Source: Pelagomonas calceolata (Eukaryota > Sar > Pelagophyceae > Pelagomonadales > Pelagomonadaceae). Taken from it: DNA of 64,000 nucleotides. The DNA lies in the NCBI GenBank assembly GCA_918797485.1, contig CAKKNE010000001.1:4526001-4590000 (forward strand), read 5' to 3'. The position numbers were made by a program, and so were the translations under genes. The notes beneath the pieces were generated by a model. The model had not been told where the DNA came from and did not search any database. It saw nothing but the letters and a program-made list of their open reading frames with translations. Positions 1 through 8,703 of the stretch are shown piece after piece; the first letter of the stretch is position 1, and every line of letters starts with the position of its first letter.

Positions 1-413
1 TCGTCGGCGTTCATCCTGCTGCCCGCCGGCCGCGACATCGTCTCCTACAAGACGTCGATCCTACCGGGTGAAGCGGAGACGCGGCCGCTCATGACGATGG
101 CGCACTCGTCGAGCCGGACGGGCATGTGGGGCATCTGGGGCCTCAACCACTGCTTCGTCGCGCTGCTCAAGGTCGCCGCGTTTGTCTCCGGCGTCCGTAC
201 TTCTTCCCCGCGACGCCGTCGACACATTTCACGCGCAGGATCCTCGCCAAGGACAAGGAGCAGCTCAAGAAGCTCTGGGTCCTCACGGCCGCGACCACGG
301 CGTACGTCGCCAAGTGGAATAGTGATGTGGCCGACTACGGCGGCGACCTCGGCGGCTTCGTCGTCGTCTGCGGCCTGCAGACGCTGTCGATCGGCTACCT
401 CGCCTTCGCCTAG
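1..413 (+). CDS. 3' part of a membrane protein gene, unrecognised family
   Basis: The reading frame is open from base 1, so the 5' end lies outside the window. Frame 1 gives a hydrophobic stretch with MWGIWGLNHCFVALLK, then shifts. Removing a 59-nt GT-AG intron (180-238) joins it in frame to ILAKDKEQLKKLWVLTAATT and a glycine-rich hydrophobic end (GGDLGGFVVVCGLQTLSIGY), stopping at 411-413. The visible part is about 117 residues with two likely membrane helices separated by a charged KDKEQLKK loop. I do not recognise the family. Its 3' end is 85 bp from the convergent 3' end of the FCP gene. The splice is inferred from frame continuity and the introner-like intron; confidence is good for the gene, moderate for the exact junction. 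Confidence 0.65.
180..238 (+). mobile_element. Introner-like intron (59 nt)
   Basis: GT-AG intron that restores the reading frame of the first gene. It starts GTTTGTCTCCGG and ends with the CACGCGCAG acceptor. It contains GACGCCGTCGACAC, a diverged form of the ACGCCATCGACGCG word found in the other introns here. The length of 59 nt matches the intron at 36236-36294. No clear target-site duplication remains. Confidence 0.6.
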
Positions 414-497
414 AGCGCTCCGCCACGCTAGGAGCACTAAGAACGAAGTAAAAGGACATTCCGTTACGCCCGCCAGCGCTCCAAGCTACGGCCCTCT

Positions 498-1106
498 CTA
501 CACGATCGAGAAGGAGAGGTTCTCGAACTGCTGCGCGAGCGTCTCGCCGGTCTGGCCCTCGGCGAACATGGCGCCGGCGATGCCGAGCATCGCGAGCCGG
601 CCGTTGGCGAGCTCGGCGTTGAGCTTCGTGGCCTTGGTCTCCGGGTCGTCGTTGTACGACGTGCCGAAGAAGCCGCAGCCGTAGTCGCCCGAGTAGTTGT
701 TCGCGGGCCACCACGCGAGCTCGACGAGCGCGCAGAAGGCGAGGATCTGGGCGATGCCCGCCGCGGGGATGGAGAAGAAGCCGCCGAGGCCGTCCGGCAC
801 GTCCGAGAACTTGAGGTCGGCCGACTTGGAGAGGTAGCCGGGGAACTCGATCTGCGCGTTGTGCACGAGCACGCCCGTGATCGCGACCATGGCGATGCGG
901 CCGTGCTTGCGCTCGACGGCGCGGCGGCGGACGAACGCCTCCGGGCCGTCCTTGGCGACGAAGCCGAGCGGGTCGAGGAAGCCCGCCGGCGCCTGCACGC
1001 CGAGCGTCGACTCGTCGACGGCGCGGAGCGCCGTCGAGGCCGGCGCCGCCGCGGGCGCCTGGAAGGCCGCCGCCGACGAGAGGCAGAGGGCGATCGCGAG
1101 CTTCAT
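498..1106 (-). CDS. Fucoxanthin-chlorophyll a/c-binding protein
   Basis: Plastid light-harvesting antenna protein of 202 residues, the usual FCP/LHCF size. A short hydrophobic N-terminus (MKLAIALCLSSAAAFQAP) ends in the AAF motif typical of bipartite plastid leaders in stramenopiles. Helix 1 carries the chlorophyll-binding pattern with ERKHGRIAMVAITG, and helix 3 has ELANGRLAMLGIAGA; in both the E/N/R residues that bind or bridge pigment are present. GFLDPLGF lies before helix 1, as in the family. A middle helix lies around FCALVELAWW. The protein is expected in thylakoids, feeding energy to photosystems. Its upstream region is shared with a + strand JAMM gene. Start chosen as the first Met that gives a targeting leader. 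Confidence 0.93.
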   Translation of the reverse strand: MKLAIALCLSSAAAFQAPAAAPASTALRAVDESTLGVQAPAGFLDPLGFVAKDGPEAFVRRRAVERKHGRIAMVAITGVLVHNAQIEFPGYLSKSADLKFSDVPDGLGGFFSIPAAGIAQILAFCALVELAWWPANNYSGDYGCGFFGTSYNDDPETKATKLNAELANGRLAMLGIAGAMFAEGQTGETLAQQFENLSFSIV

Positions 1107-1819
1107 CTTTGAAATATTCTGCGAGGGGGGTTGGGTGGGCGCGCGCGCTCGTTGTGCAGCGGCGGCGGCGGTGTGTGTCGAGGTCTACCCGACGAGGTGG
1201 CCACCGGGCGCCTCGTCGGCACCGCCTTCCGCGGTAGCGGCTGAGCGACAGCAATGCGTGCTCGTGCCTTCGCTTTGTCCACGCCCAACAGCTGCCGCGT
1301 GCGAATGCTCGTGGGCACCCAGAACGGGTCAGCCGGACGCCGCGCCGCCGTATAAGGCCTTGCTACGCCAGCGATCCAACCTTGGCTTTACGAGCCGCAC
1401 GAGCGCCGCGGCGGCAAATCTTCTCGCGGTAGCTTCAGTAACCTCGCTCGTGAGTACAACGACCAGCGTGACGCTGCTTTTCACGTGAGTGTGGACGCGG
1501 TAGCTCGCAAATAGCACTATGAAGCCGAGGTATCAAGGCTTCGAGAGGCGAAGCAAAAAACCAATTTCACCTTCTCGAGCCCTCCAGGACGAGTCCGGTG
1601 GTCTGCAATATCGAGGAGGGCTCGAAAAGGGTTTTTGAAACCCGCACGTTGCTAGCGTCGTAAGATACTAGCGCCAAGCAAGCAAACTCGGTCCAGCGCG
1701 GTGCTGAGGGCGAGAGCGTGAGGAGAAGCGGCCATTTGTCTCTGCCTGACGCGCACACTCGGCTGCAGCGGACAAGAGCTGAAAGGATCGTTGCGAGACG
1801 CCAGCCGACGCACCGCACC
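1107..1819. other. Intergenic region between divergent FCP and BRCC36-like genes
   Basis: 713 bp with no credible gene; the open frames inside lack family similarity. It holds one copy of the recurrent palindrome at 1651-1672, closer to the JAMM gene than to FCP, followed at once by AAGCAAGCAAA. A pyrimidine/purine-poor GC-rich stretch lies next to FCP. No TATA box could be assigned with confidence. Confidence 0.6.
1651..1672 (-). promoter_or_regulatory. Recurrent GCTAG palindrome, copy 1
   Basis: Reads GCTAGCG, then TCGTAAGATACTAGC on the + strand, i.e. the forward element lies on the minus strand. It lies 147 bp upstream of the BRCC36-like start and 545 bp from the FCP start. Internal match to consensus is GTAAGA(C/T)ACTAGC. 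Followed by AAGCAAGCAAA, also seen next to copy 2. Confidence 0.6.
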
Positions 1820-2680
1820 ATGTCCCTAGCCCACTGCACCCTAGCCAAGGAGTGCGCCTTTTGTGTGGTGGCCCACGCCCTCTCGACGGAGAAGCAGGAG
1901 GTCATGGGCCTGCTGTTTGGGCGGTGGGACGGCCCGCAGGCGTTCATCGAGGAGGCGCATCCTCTCGCCAGGACGGACAGGCGTGCTGACCGCGTCGAGG
2001 TGAAGCCCGAACAGCTCGCGAAGGCGGCCTCGATCGCGGAGAGCCGAGGGTTGAGGATTGTGGGCTGGTATCACTCTCACCCGCACATCACGGCGGCGCC
2101 GTCGCACGTCGACGTGAGGACGCAGCGCGCGTATCAAGTTCTCGATGATCGATTCGTGGGCATCATCGCGGCCTGCTTCCCGGGCGTCGACGGCGCGGCG
2201 GCCGCGCGCGGCGCGCCGGCCGTGACGCTTGCTGCCTTCCAGGCGCGCTCGACCTCGGAACCGGGCGCCTTCGCCGCGCCGCTGGCGCTGCCAGCCAGTC
2301 CGCCGCCGGCGTACGCGACCGTGGAAGCAACTTCGGTACCGGTGACCACGGAAGCGCACGCGGGCCGCGACGTGCCGCTGTCCATCGCGTCGGCGGAGAC
2401 TCCAGGCGCGCTCGCGGCAGCGCTCCGGGGCCTCGCGGCCTTGCAGGACGCTTTACTGGCCGAGGAGGTCGCGGCGCGGCGCGCGGCGGCGCCGGGCGAC
2501 GAGGACGCGGGCGCCTTTTGCGACGCGGTCTTCCGCAAGGCCGCTACGTTACTACGCGCCGACGCGCTCCATCCTCTTATTCACGTCGCCGGCGCGTGGC
2601 GCGGTCACGAGCAGCGGCGCCGCGACGCGGCGCTCGCGGAGCGGGACCGGCTGCTCGCGGAGACGTCGGCGTCGGCGTAA
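1820..2680 (+). CDS. BRCC3: JAMM/MPN+ deubiquitinase, BRCC36-like
   Basis: K63-specific metallo-deubiquitinase family of the BRISC/BRCA1-A complexes; 286 residues versus about 300 in animals. The MPN+ zinc motif is intact: an upstream glutamate in QEVMGLLFGRWDG, then GWYHSHPHITAAPSHVDV with both histidines, the serine and the aspartate of HxHx7Sx2D. The wording around that motif is much closer to BRCC36 than to Rpn11, CSN5 or AMSH. The middle (about residues 115-180) is alanine-rich and low in complexity. The C-terminus is helical, as expected for the dimerising helices of the family. ATG 1820 was chosen because MSLAHCTLAKECAFCVVAHA starts the MPN fold; upstream in-frame codons look non-coding. 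Function by homology only. Confidence 0.88.
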   Translation: MSLAHCTLAKECAFCVVAHALSTEKQEVMGLLFGRWDGPQAFIEEAHPLARTDRRADRVEVKPEQLAKAASIAESRGLRIVGWYHSHPHITAAPSHVDVRTQRAYQVLDDRFVGIIAACFPGVDGAAAARGAPAVTLAAFQARSTSEPGAFAAPLALPASPPPAYATVEATSVPVTTEAHAGRDVPLSIASAETPGALAAALRGLAALQDALLAEEVAARRAAAPGDEDAGAFCDAVFRKAATLLRADALHPLIHVAGAWRGHEQRRRDAALAERDRLLAETSASA

Positions 2681-2984
2681 TTTTTGTGGTTTGTAATTGA
2701 GCTATTCCCTCTAGCACGACCCGAGTGAGTGCGTCACGAGAGCGTACTGTAGAGACTAGACTACAGGAGCTCGAATCCCGCGCGAGTGCGAGGAGCTGCG
2801 AGCGGCGCAGCGTCGCACGTACAGCCAGCGCAGGCGATTATAGATTGCTGCGAGGCATGCGCTGATAGCGCATCGCTGCCGCGAAACCGAATTGCATCGC
2901 TTCGGTGCCATCGACCGCGTCTGGCTCTCTCAGACTGTGCACAGCAAAGACTGCAACAGGGGTGCGCGGCCGCAGCGATCGAAG
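2681..2984. other. Intergenic region, BRCC36-like to TrhO
   Basis: 304 bp without a gene. It holds a short perfect hairpin, ATGCGCT-GAT-AGCGCAT at 2857-2873. It also has the introner-like word GCCATCGACCGCG (about 2910-2922), followed by a CTCTCAG acceptor-like end at 2936, so a 5' untranslated intron of the next gene is possible. No copy of the GCTAG palindrome is seen. Confidence 0.4.
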
Positions 2985-4223
2985 ATGGCAGCCGCCGTCG
3001 CCGCCGCGAACGAGGTCATCTCGTTCTACAGCTACACGCCGATTGCGGACCCGCAAGCGCACGCAGCGTGGCAACGCGAAACTGGAGCGCAGCTCGCGCT
3101 GCACGGCCGCGTCATCGTCGCGACCGAGGGCGTGAGTGGTACGGCGAGCGGTGCTGCTGCCGCGACGCGTGAGTACGTGTCGAAGCTCGAAGCCGCGCTC
3201 GGAATTGCGCTCGATGTGAAGCGCGCGCCGCTCGACACGAACGCGGCACCGTTCCCCGACTTCTACGTCAAGGTCGCGGCCGAGATCGTGAGCACGGGCC
3301 TGCCGTGTACCGTCGACGGGTCGGCGCGCCATGCCTCGCCGGCTGCCTTCCGCGACGCGGCGGCGTCCGGCGACGCGCTCATCCTCGACGTACGAAATGG
3401 GTTTGAGCACGACGTCGGCCACTTTGCGGGCGCGGAACGCGCGCCGATCCGCACGATGCAGGAGTGGAAGGCGTACGTGGACGCGTCGGACGTGGTGGGG
3501 CGGAGCCGGGGACGGCCCGTACTGATGTACTGCACGGGCGGCGTGCGCTGCGAGAAAGCGAGCGCCTACCTGCGGTCGCGGGGCGTTGGCGACGTGCAGC
3601 AGCTCGACGGTGGGATTCACCGGTTTCTCGAGGCGTTCCCTGACGGTGTCGACGCGGCGTCCGTCTGACACCATCCGTTCGTCGTGAGTCCGTCGGACGC
3701 CGTCCACGCGTCGTGACGCGTTTCGGTCGCAGGTGGCGGCGTCTGGAGGGGTCGCAATTTCCTGTTCGATAACCGCGAAGCCGAGAACTACAAAGACGGG
3801 GCGTCGAACGTGGTAGGTAGTTGCGGCGATTGTGGAAGGCGTTGGGGCGCGCACGACGGCCGCAACGTGTGTTCGGTCTGCGAGACGCTGTGCCTCGTCT
3901 GCAGGGACTGCCGCGAGACGCGGCACGAGCACTACTGCCCGGAGCACGAGGACCTGCGCGGCGCCTACTGCTGGTTCCTCGACGCCTGCGATGCCGCGGC
4001 GATCGACAAGCAGGCCGACGCGCTCCGGGCGGCGCTGGACGCGCCACGCGCTCGAGGGTCCGTGAACCGGCGGCGCTCGCTCCGGAAGCAGCTCGACCGC
4101 GTCGCGACGCGGAAAGCGGCGCTCGAGGCGGGCGCTGATATCTACGTAGGCCCGCCGCGCTGTCGCTCGTGCGGATCCGTGGAGTGCGAGGGCCAGTGCT
4201 GGGGCTTCTGGAAAAAAGCCTAG
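2985..4223 (+). CDS. tRNA uridine hydroxylase family (TrhO/TSTD2-like rhodanese)
   Basis: Two exons (2985-3645 and 3733-4223) give 383 residues. The N-terminal acylphosphatase-like part (ISFYSYTPIADPQAHAAWQR, then HGRVIVATEGVSGT) and the rhodanese domain with catalytic loop MYCTGGVRCEKAS are diagnostic of the UPF0176/TrhO family, which makes 5-hydroxyuridine at tRNA position 34. Exon 2 supplies the family's GGVWRGRNFLFDNR segment and a cysteine-rich C-terminus (CGDC, CSVC, CLVCRDC, then CRSCGSVECEGQC), likely zinc-binding, as in TSTD2. Catalytic cysteine is present. The intron was located by joining exon frames; without it the protein would end inside the domain. ATG 2985 (MAAAVAAANEVISFY) is the first Met before the conserved fold. 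Confidence 0.88.
3646..3732 (+). mobile_element. Introner-like intron with inverted arms (87 nt)
   Basis: GT-AG intron starting GTGTCGACGCGGCGTCCG and ending TTTCGGTCGCAG. It has inverted arms: CGACGCGGCGTCCG near the 5' end and CGGACGCCGTCCACGCGTCG further in, which pair after allowing a short bulge. This terminal-inverted-repeat structure fits an introner. GGTG occurs at both junctions, a possible worn remnant of a target-site duplication. Confidence 0.65.
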
Positions 4224-4233
4224 GTTGTTGTTG

Positions 4234-4911
4234 TTAGTTCTCACCCCTCCGCTTCGCAGTCGGTTGCTCGGACGCGCGGACGTACATCCTCCCCTGCGCG
4301 GCCCGGATGCACAGCTGCCACAGCACGAGTCCCGCGGCGATGCGGAGCGAATATTCATCAGCAATGTCTGGTCGCTCCTGGTAGAGCCAGTCGACAGCGA
4401 CGATTGTGCATGCGAACAAGACGTTGTTGATCTGTTTCCAGTAGCCGCGGTAGAACTTCGACGCCGATTCCGCGAAGGTCCGTGGCGGCGCCGCTTCGTA
4501 GTCTTCAGGCACCAGCTGTTCTCCGGCGGCCGCCAGGATCGTGGCGCATCCCCTGTCATCCGCAACGTCTGTCCACAGCGTGACCCCCGTGCCAGGACTC
4601 TTCACGGCCACGCCCGCACGTCTGGCGTCTATGTTGGGCCCCCGGCCGCAAGGTCCCATGCACGGCCGTGCGCGCAGCTTTACGTCTAAACCATGCTCGT
4701 CCTTCAGAGCTTTGAATCGGCGCAGCGTCTCGCGTGATCCGTCTTCGAGGCAGTCGCGGCCCGTGCATACGTATATTTCAACCGGTGGCGCTTCGCTCGT
4801 CGTCGATGGCGTCGATGGCTGCGGCTGCACAGGGAGCTGCTGCTGTAGCGCCGATACGGATGCAATAACGGGGCTGAGCGCCCACATCAATGCTCGCATG
4901 GCTGCAGGCAT
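4234..4911 (-). CDS. Membrane-anchored thioredoxin-like [2Fe-2S] ferredoxin
   Basis: 225 residues. An N-terminal hydrophobic leader (MRALMWALSPVIASVSAL) is followed by a proline/serine linker and a thioredoxin-like ferredoxin domain at about 44-130. Its four cluster cysteines are in the family pattern: VCTGRDCLEDGS (C-x4-C), then RPCMGPCGRGPNI (C-x3-C). The C-terminal 90 residues have one or two hydrophobic segments (NNVLFACTIVAVDWLY; LRIAAGLVLWQLCI), which would tether the domain to a membrane. The leader suggests secretion or plastid import. Electron donor and acceptor are unknown. The gene is convergent with TrhO (10 bp between stops). Copy 2 of the palindrome lies 71 bp upstream of the start. 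Confidence 0.75.
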   Translation of the reverse strand: MPAAMRALMWALSPVIASVSALQQQLPVQPQPSTPSTTSEAPPVEIYVCTGRDCLEDGSRETLRRFKALKDEHGLDVKLRARPCMGPCGRGPNIDARRAGVAVKSPGTGVTLWTDVADDRGCATILAAAGEQLVPEDYEAAPPRTFAESASKFYRGYWKQINNVLFACTIVAVDWLYQERPDIADEYSLRIAAGLVLWQLCIRAAQGRMYVRASEQPTAKRRGEN

Positions 4912-4981
4912 AAATCACGGCGGCCAGCGAGCACGATTGAGGTGCAAATCGTGCCGGTTTTCGAGCGCGCCGCCATCGCGC

Positions 4982-5005
4982 GCTAGCGGCCTGTAAGACA
5001 CTAGC
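4982..5005 (-). promoter_or_regulatory. Recurrent GCTAG palindrome, copy 2
   Basis: GCTAGCGGCCT followed by GTAAGACACTAGC, 24 bp. It is identical base for base to copy 11 at 41471-41494, though the flanks differ. It lies 71 bp upstream of the ferredoxin-like gene, with the forward element on the same strand as that gene. Followed by AAGCAAA. Confidence 0.65.
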
Positions 5006-5639
5006 AAGCAAATTCGGAACACGTATGCAGCCGTTTGAGTATCCTTCCGTTCGCTAATGGTCCAAAGAGATCGATGGGACACGTACTGGGGGCCGAAAAA
5101 GGCAGTTTTTTAATTCGCGGCCGAGGGCGCCCTACGGGTCTATAACGGCCGCGCCGGTTTAATCCTGTCAATCCCTGCCAAACAGGTGTCCCTGGGGTCG
5201 CCTAGGGTCAGTACTATACACGGTTAGTCGCCTACACCGCATGCGCCGCCGCTTCAATCATTTTTAGTCGATTTCTCTCAGCAGTCCACGGAGGTTTAAC
5301 AACTTATAGCTATGGTTTGCTTCCAGGGCTCTCGGGGAGCACTAGACTGTCGCATCGATGGCGTATGCGGCGCGGGCGACAACCCACCACCAGACCTACC
5401 CCAGAGGGCGCCCGGGGGCCGACCTGCATCCGAAAAAAGTAAATGATTTGGACCCGATGGTGCCCCGTCCCCGTAAAAAACGTCAATTACCCGAGGCCCC
5501 CCAGTAGTCGCCGTAGCGGTCTCGTCGGACCCAATACTACCCCACCGATAGTCAACTACAAGTATATGCCATCTACACCACGAGAAGGGTACTTTGGGCC
5601 GACCACGCTCGGGACGTGAACATCTTGATCTGGACCTCG

Positions 5640-6340
5640 GGCAAGTCAGTCGGTCATGAAACAAATGATCGCATTATGGTCCATGGTAATGGTACACGCG
5701 CTGATGGTCGCAGGTCCAGTCATTTTGCCTATCTTCGTGGGATCGTGGGGCCGCAAGGCCAACGAGGCGCGGGAGCATTTGGCAATAAGAAATCAAATGT
5801 AGGACACGCTCAGGCCAATTAGCTGGCCCGTCCCACCAAAAAAGCGCCTGAAACGCAAATTTATTTTATAACTCACCGGTCTGGGGCCTTTCCGGTGCCC
5901 CGCGTACGTACCGTCGTCCGCGGAGAACGAGCAAGTCGGTCGATTGTGAATAGAACAACGGCTTTATGGTCCATCTGGATGGTGGCGTCGCTGATACTCG
6001 CAGGTTCAGGTTTGTGGATCATCTTTGGGTAAACGCGTGGGACCGAAGTCGCCGAATCCCGAGGCTCTAATGGGATATCTAACATAGCTCATCCCCGCCC
6101 AGGCGGCCTAGATGGACTCTACCACCAACAAACGGAAGGAAACGAACATAAACTCGGGAGTTGTCTAGTAGAACTCTTCTCCCGCCCTCCGAGCGCGGGC
6201 CGTCGGCTCCGGTTCCGTCGAACTTGTATGAAAACTGGGCTGGAGTTGATATATTGTCCCATCTGGACGGTAGATGGCGGCGTCAATCGCTGGTCTACTT
6301 TGGCAAGCCGTAAGACTCATCAGCGAATGTCGCGGGCGGT
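5640..6340 (+). repeat. Three diverged tandem units of about 290 bp
   Basis: Core words recur at a spacing of about 290 bp: TTATGGTCCATGGTAATGG at 5674, TTATGGTCCATCTGGATGG at 5964 and TATTGTCCCATCTGGACGG at about 6252. Units 1 and 2 also share GCAAGTC(A)GTCGG about 30 bp upstream and CGCTGATxxTCGCAGGT downstream. Unit 3 is the most diverged and contains GGCGGCGTCAATCGCTGGT. Units 1 and 2 encode similar short hydrophobic peptides. No flanking target duplication or transposase was found. Confidence 0.6.
5656..5802 (+). CDS. Possible 48-residue single-span membrane peptide in repeat unit 1
   Basis: ATG 5656 to TAG 5802 gives 48 residues with one hydrophobic span (ALWSMVMVHALMVAGPVILP, then IFVG) and a charged tail. 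Repeat unit 2 (5946-6032) encodes a parallel 28-residue peptide, ALWSIWMVASLILAGSGLWI then IFG, starting from a GTG and without an ATG. Conservation of ALWS, MV, L, AG and IF between the units hints at past or present coding. It could equally be chance conservation of DNA in a young repeat. Low confidence. Confidence 0.25.
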   Translation: MKQMIALWSMVMVHALMVAGPVILPIFVGSWGRKANEAREHLAIRNQM

Positions 6341-6735
6341 GCCTTCCGGGAGGCGCGAGTGTATGTTCCCGGGCCGCTACTCTTAAATATTTGGTCTCAG
6401 CGAACGACTAGGATGCAATCTGAATTTGGGTCATTCTTTTGACGCTATCGACGCGTATCTTTGAATTTGCTAGTGTGTCGACATACGCTAGATATTATTT
6501 GCCGCAAAGCACGTGAAGGCTTACAGATCTTGCACCTCACGACCGGAAATAAGCTGTGTTGCTCTTTCGCGATCTCCTCGATAGACACACACGTGGAGAA
6601 CAAGAAAAGAAGCAAAAACCCCTGCGAGAGGAGACAAAAAGCAAAGCAGGCCAGGAGTGGGTCACAGCTGGGTTTTCGCCTCCAAACAAAGCAAAAGGTG
6701 GGCGCACGCACTTAGCGCGCGCATCAAGGCGCCAA

Positions 6736-6765
6736 ACGGCAAAGTGAGGTAGGCGACTTTGCCGT
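6736..6765. other. Perfect 10-bp stem hairpin
   Basis: ACGGCAAAGT, a 10-base loop GAGGTAGGCG, then ACTTTGCCGT. The arms are exact inverted complements. It sits in the gene-poor interval, not next to any stop codon, so a terminator role is unlikely. Related words (GCGCAC, CAAACG) lie on both sides, suggesting a slightly larger imperfect stem. Confidence 0.5.
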
Positions 6766-7292
6766 GCGCACCAAACGCCTCCACCGCCCGCCGGCCTTAG
6801 GGTCGGTGGGCTGACCGCCGCCCCGCCACTCGCAGGAGGTGACGGCGGCGCCACTGCTCTTCGGGGCAGCAAGATTGTCGCGCTCGTCGCGATGAGGACT
6901 TACACGTCCGCTCGGTGATCGCCGCCGCCGCGCCTCGTATGAGGGGACGATGGCGTCACCGCCGCGCAAGGAAACGCTGACGCTCGAGTCTCGGGCGCCG
7001 ACTGCTCTTCGACGCGGCAAAAGAAGATAAGCCGCTCTCTCGATGCGATGATCCATCCCCTTGCTATTTGCTCGTTACCCCCCCGACATCCCCAAAGACC
7101 CCCCGACGAAATTGAGCTCGCCTGGGACGCCTTGTCGAACACGTATGCCGCTCTTTGACGGCGCATGCCGTCTAGCACTTGAAGCCACCTCTCCCGCCGA
7201 ACGCGCGGTGCCCTGCTCACGACACATAAAGTGGAGTAAAGTGTGAATCTAAACTTCGGCGAGCTAGTCTAGAATAACATTATGCACACCTA

Positions 7293-8360
7293 CTACCCGT
7301 CGCTCACGCGAATCTGCACCTTCAAACACCCCCGCTCGCCCGCGCGCTTCACGGCCTCGGGCGCCTTCGCCAGCGGAAACGTCGAGTCGATGAGCGGCGT
7401 CAGGTCCAGCGTCTTCAGCAGCTCGAGCGCCGGCCCGAAGGGCCCGCACCGCGAGCCCTGGACGCGCAGCTCGTCGACGACGAAGGGGGCCGTGTTAAAG
7501 TCCGTGCCCGCGGCGCACGTCGACTTGAGCACCAACGTGCCCTCCGTCCGGCACAGCTGCCGGCTCAGGTCCAAACCCGCGGGCGAGCCCGTCGCGTCGA
7601 CGACCACGTCGTAGGCGTAGGCATTTTTCGGTAGTGCGGTGTCAGACAACGCGGTGTCGCATTGCGACTCCGACGAAAGGAGCTTCATTTTCGATACGTG
7701 GCGGCCGTAGAGGACGGGGCGAGGCGACCCGGTCCGCTGGGCGTGCCGGCCCAGGACTTCCCCAATGAGCAGCCCGAGCTTGCCGTCTCCCACAATTGCT
7801 ATTTTCGTCTTCGCGGGCACCAGATTCTGCTCGACGACGCGGAAGGCCGCGGCCAGCGGCTCGGCGAAGGCCGCGTTCTCCGTTTTTACACAATCGGGCA
7901 CGACGTGCAAGTTCCTTGCTGGTAACGTGAGTCGTTCTTGGTACGTGCCGTTCTTGTTCAGGATGCCCAGCACGGTCCGCTTCGGGCAGTGGTTCCGCGC
8001 CCGAGGGCCGCCTCGTTCGCACAACATACACGTGTTGCACGCTAAATTGATCTCGCCCACGACGCGTTTGCCGACCAAATGCTGGTGGCTGTGCGGCGCG
8101 CTCTCGCACAGCCCCACGAACTCGTGGCCCACGACGCCCTCGAAGCCCATGTAGCCCTTCATGATCTCCAGGTCCGTATTGCAGACGCCGGCAATGAGCA
8201 CTTTCACGTAGCACTCGTCGGGCCCGGGGATCGGCACCTTGATCCTCTCGACCTTCGCGTCGGCGCCCCGCACGACGAAGCCGTCCTGCTTCATGGGCGG
8301 CAACAATGCCTTCAAAGCCTCGAGGTCGAGCGTGTTTACATTGGTTTGAAACTCGGACAT
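7293..8360 (-). CDS. Zinc-dependent alcohol dehydrogenase, MDR superfamily
   Basis: 355 residues, a normal length for a medium-chain dehydrogenase/reductase. Catalytic-zinc ligands are visible: cysteine in AGVCNTDLEIMKG, and GHE in VVGHEFVGL. The structural-zinc lobe has four cysteines, CNTCMLCERGGPRARNHC. The nucleotide fold has IAIVGDGKLGLLIGEVLG, close to the GxGxxG loop. The substrate cannot be told from sequence; homologues act on alcohols, polyols or sugar-linked substrates. An N-terminal extension of about 35 residues precedes the GroES-like domain, with no obvious targeting leader, so it is probably cytosolic. Divergent from the 8704 gene over a 343-bp region with palindrome copy 3. 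Confidence 0.88.
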   Translation of the reverse strand: MSEFQTNVNTLDLEALKALLPPMKQDGFVVRGADAKVERIKVPIPGPDECYVKVLIAGVCNTDLEIMKGYMGFEGVVGHEFVGLCESAPHSHQHLVGKRVVGEINLACNTCMLCERGGPRARNHCPKRTVLGILNKNGTYQERLTLPARNLHVVPDCVKTENAAFAEPLAAAFRVVEQNLVPAKTKIAIVGDGKLGLLIGEVLGRHAQRTGSPRPVLYGRHVSKMKLLSSESQCDTALSDTALPKNAYAYDVVVDATGSPAGLDLSRQLCRTEGTLVLKSTCAAGTDFNTAPFVVDELRVQGSRCGPFGPALELLKTLDLTPLIDSTFPLAKAPEAVKRAGERGCLKVQIRVSDG

Positions 8361-8605
8361 GGTGTCGTGTGGTTAAGACAGCACGTCGCAGCGATGGCGT
8401 GGAACGTAGACCCGCGCTCGAACGAATTGATGCTGGCGGTGCGTGCCGCGGCGATGGCTTGTGTCGGGTGGGGCTGTGGGGTGCCCTCTAGCGATGCGTT
8501 TCGACCTGCTCGCTGCAGCGCAGCTACAAGGCAACTTTAAACGATGTGCTTGCTGCGTATTTTGCCTTGTTTAGCTGCCGCTGCGATTTTCCCCGGGTCC
8601 GTCTT

Positions 8606-8628
8606 GCTAGTGTGTTACTGCCGCTAGC
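8606..8628 (+). promoter_or_regulatory. Recurrent GCTAG palindrome, copy 3
   Basis: GCTAGTGTGTTAC, TGC, CGCTAGC; 23 bp. Located 75 bp upstream of ATG 8704 and 245 bp upstream of the alcohol dehydrogenase start, in a divergent intergenic region that shows nothing else notable. Confidence 0.65.
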
Positions 8629-8703
8629 CACGAGCTCAGTTTTGCCACGAGAACCGGCCAACCGACACGCCACGGCTCTAGTAAAGTCGCTCAGTTATCA
8701 AAC

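Larger units (their letters stand above)
4912..7292. other. Gene-poor, lower-GC interval of 2.4 kb
   Basis: The longest gap in the window. Contents seen: palindrome copy 2 at 4982-5005, an introner-like word (GCATCGATGGCGTATG) near 5352, three diverged ~290-bp tandem units centred on about 5675, 5965 and 6255, an A-rich stretch around 6460-6700 with open frames on both strands but no recognisable protein, and a strong hairpin at 6736-6765. Base composition is visibly less GC-rich than in the neighbouring genes from about 5,000 to 6,700. Confidence 0.55.

Noticed and set aside
2838-4565. 575-codon open frame on the minus strand
   Set aside because: Antisense to the TrhO-like gene; Arg-rich and without any recognisable motif.
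6445-6715. Overlapping open frames on both strands in the gene-poor gap
   Set aside because: No family motif, no matching promoter element; composition differs from coding regions nearby.
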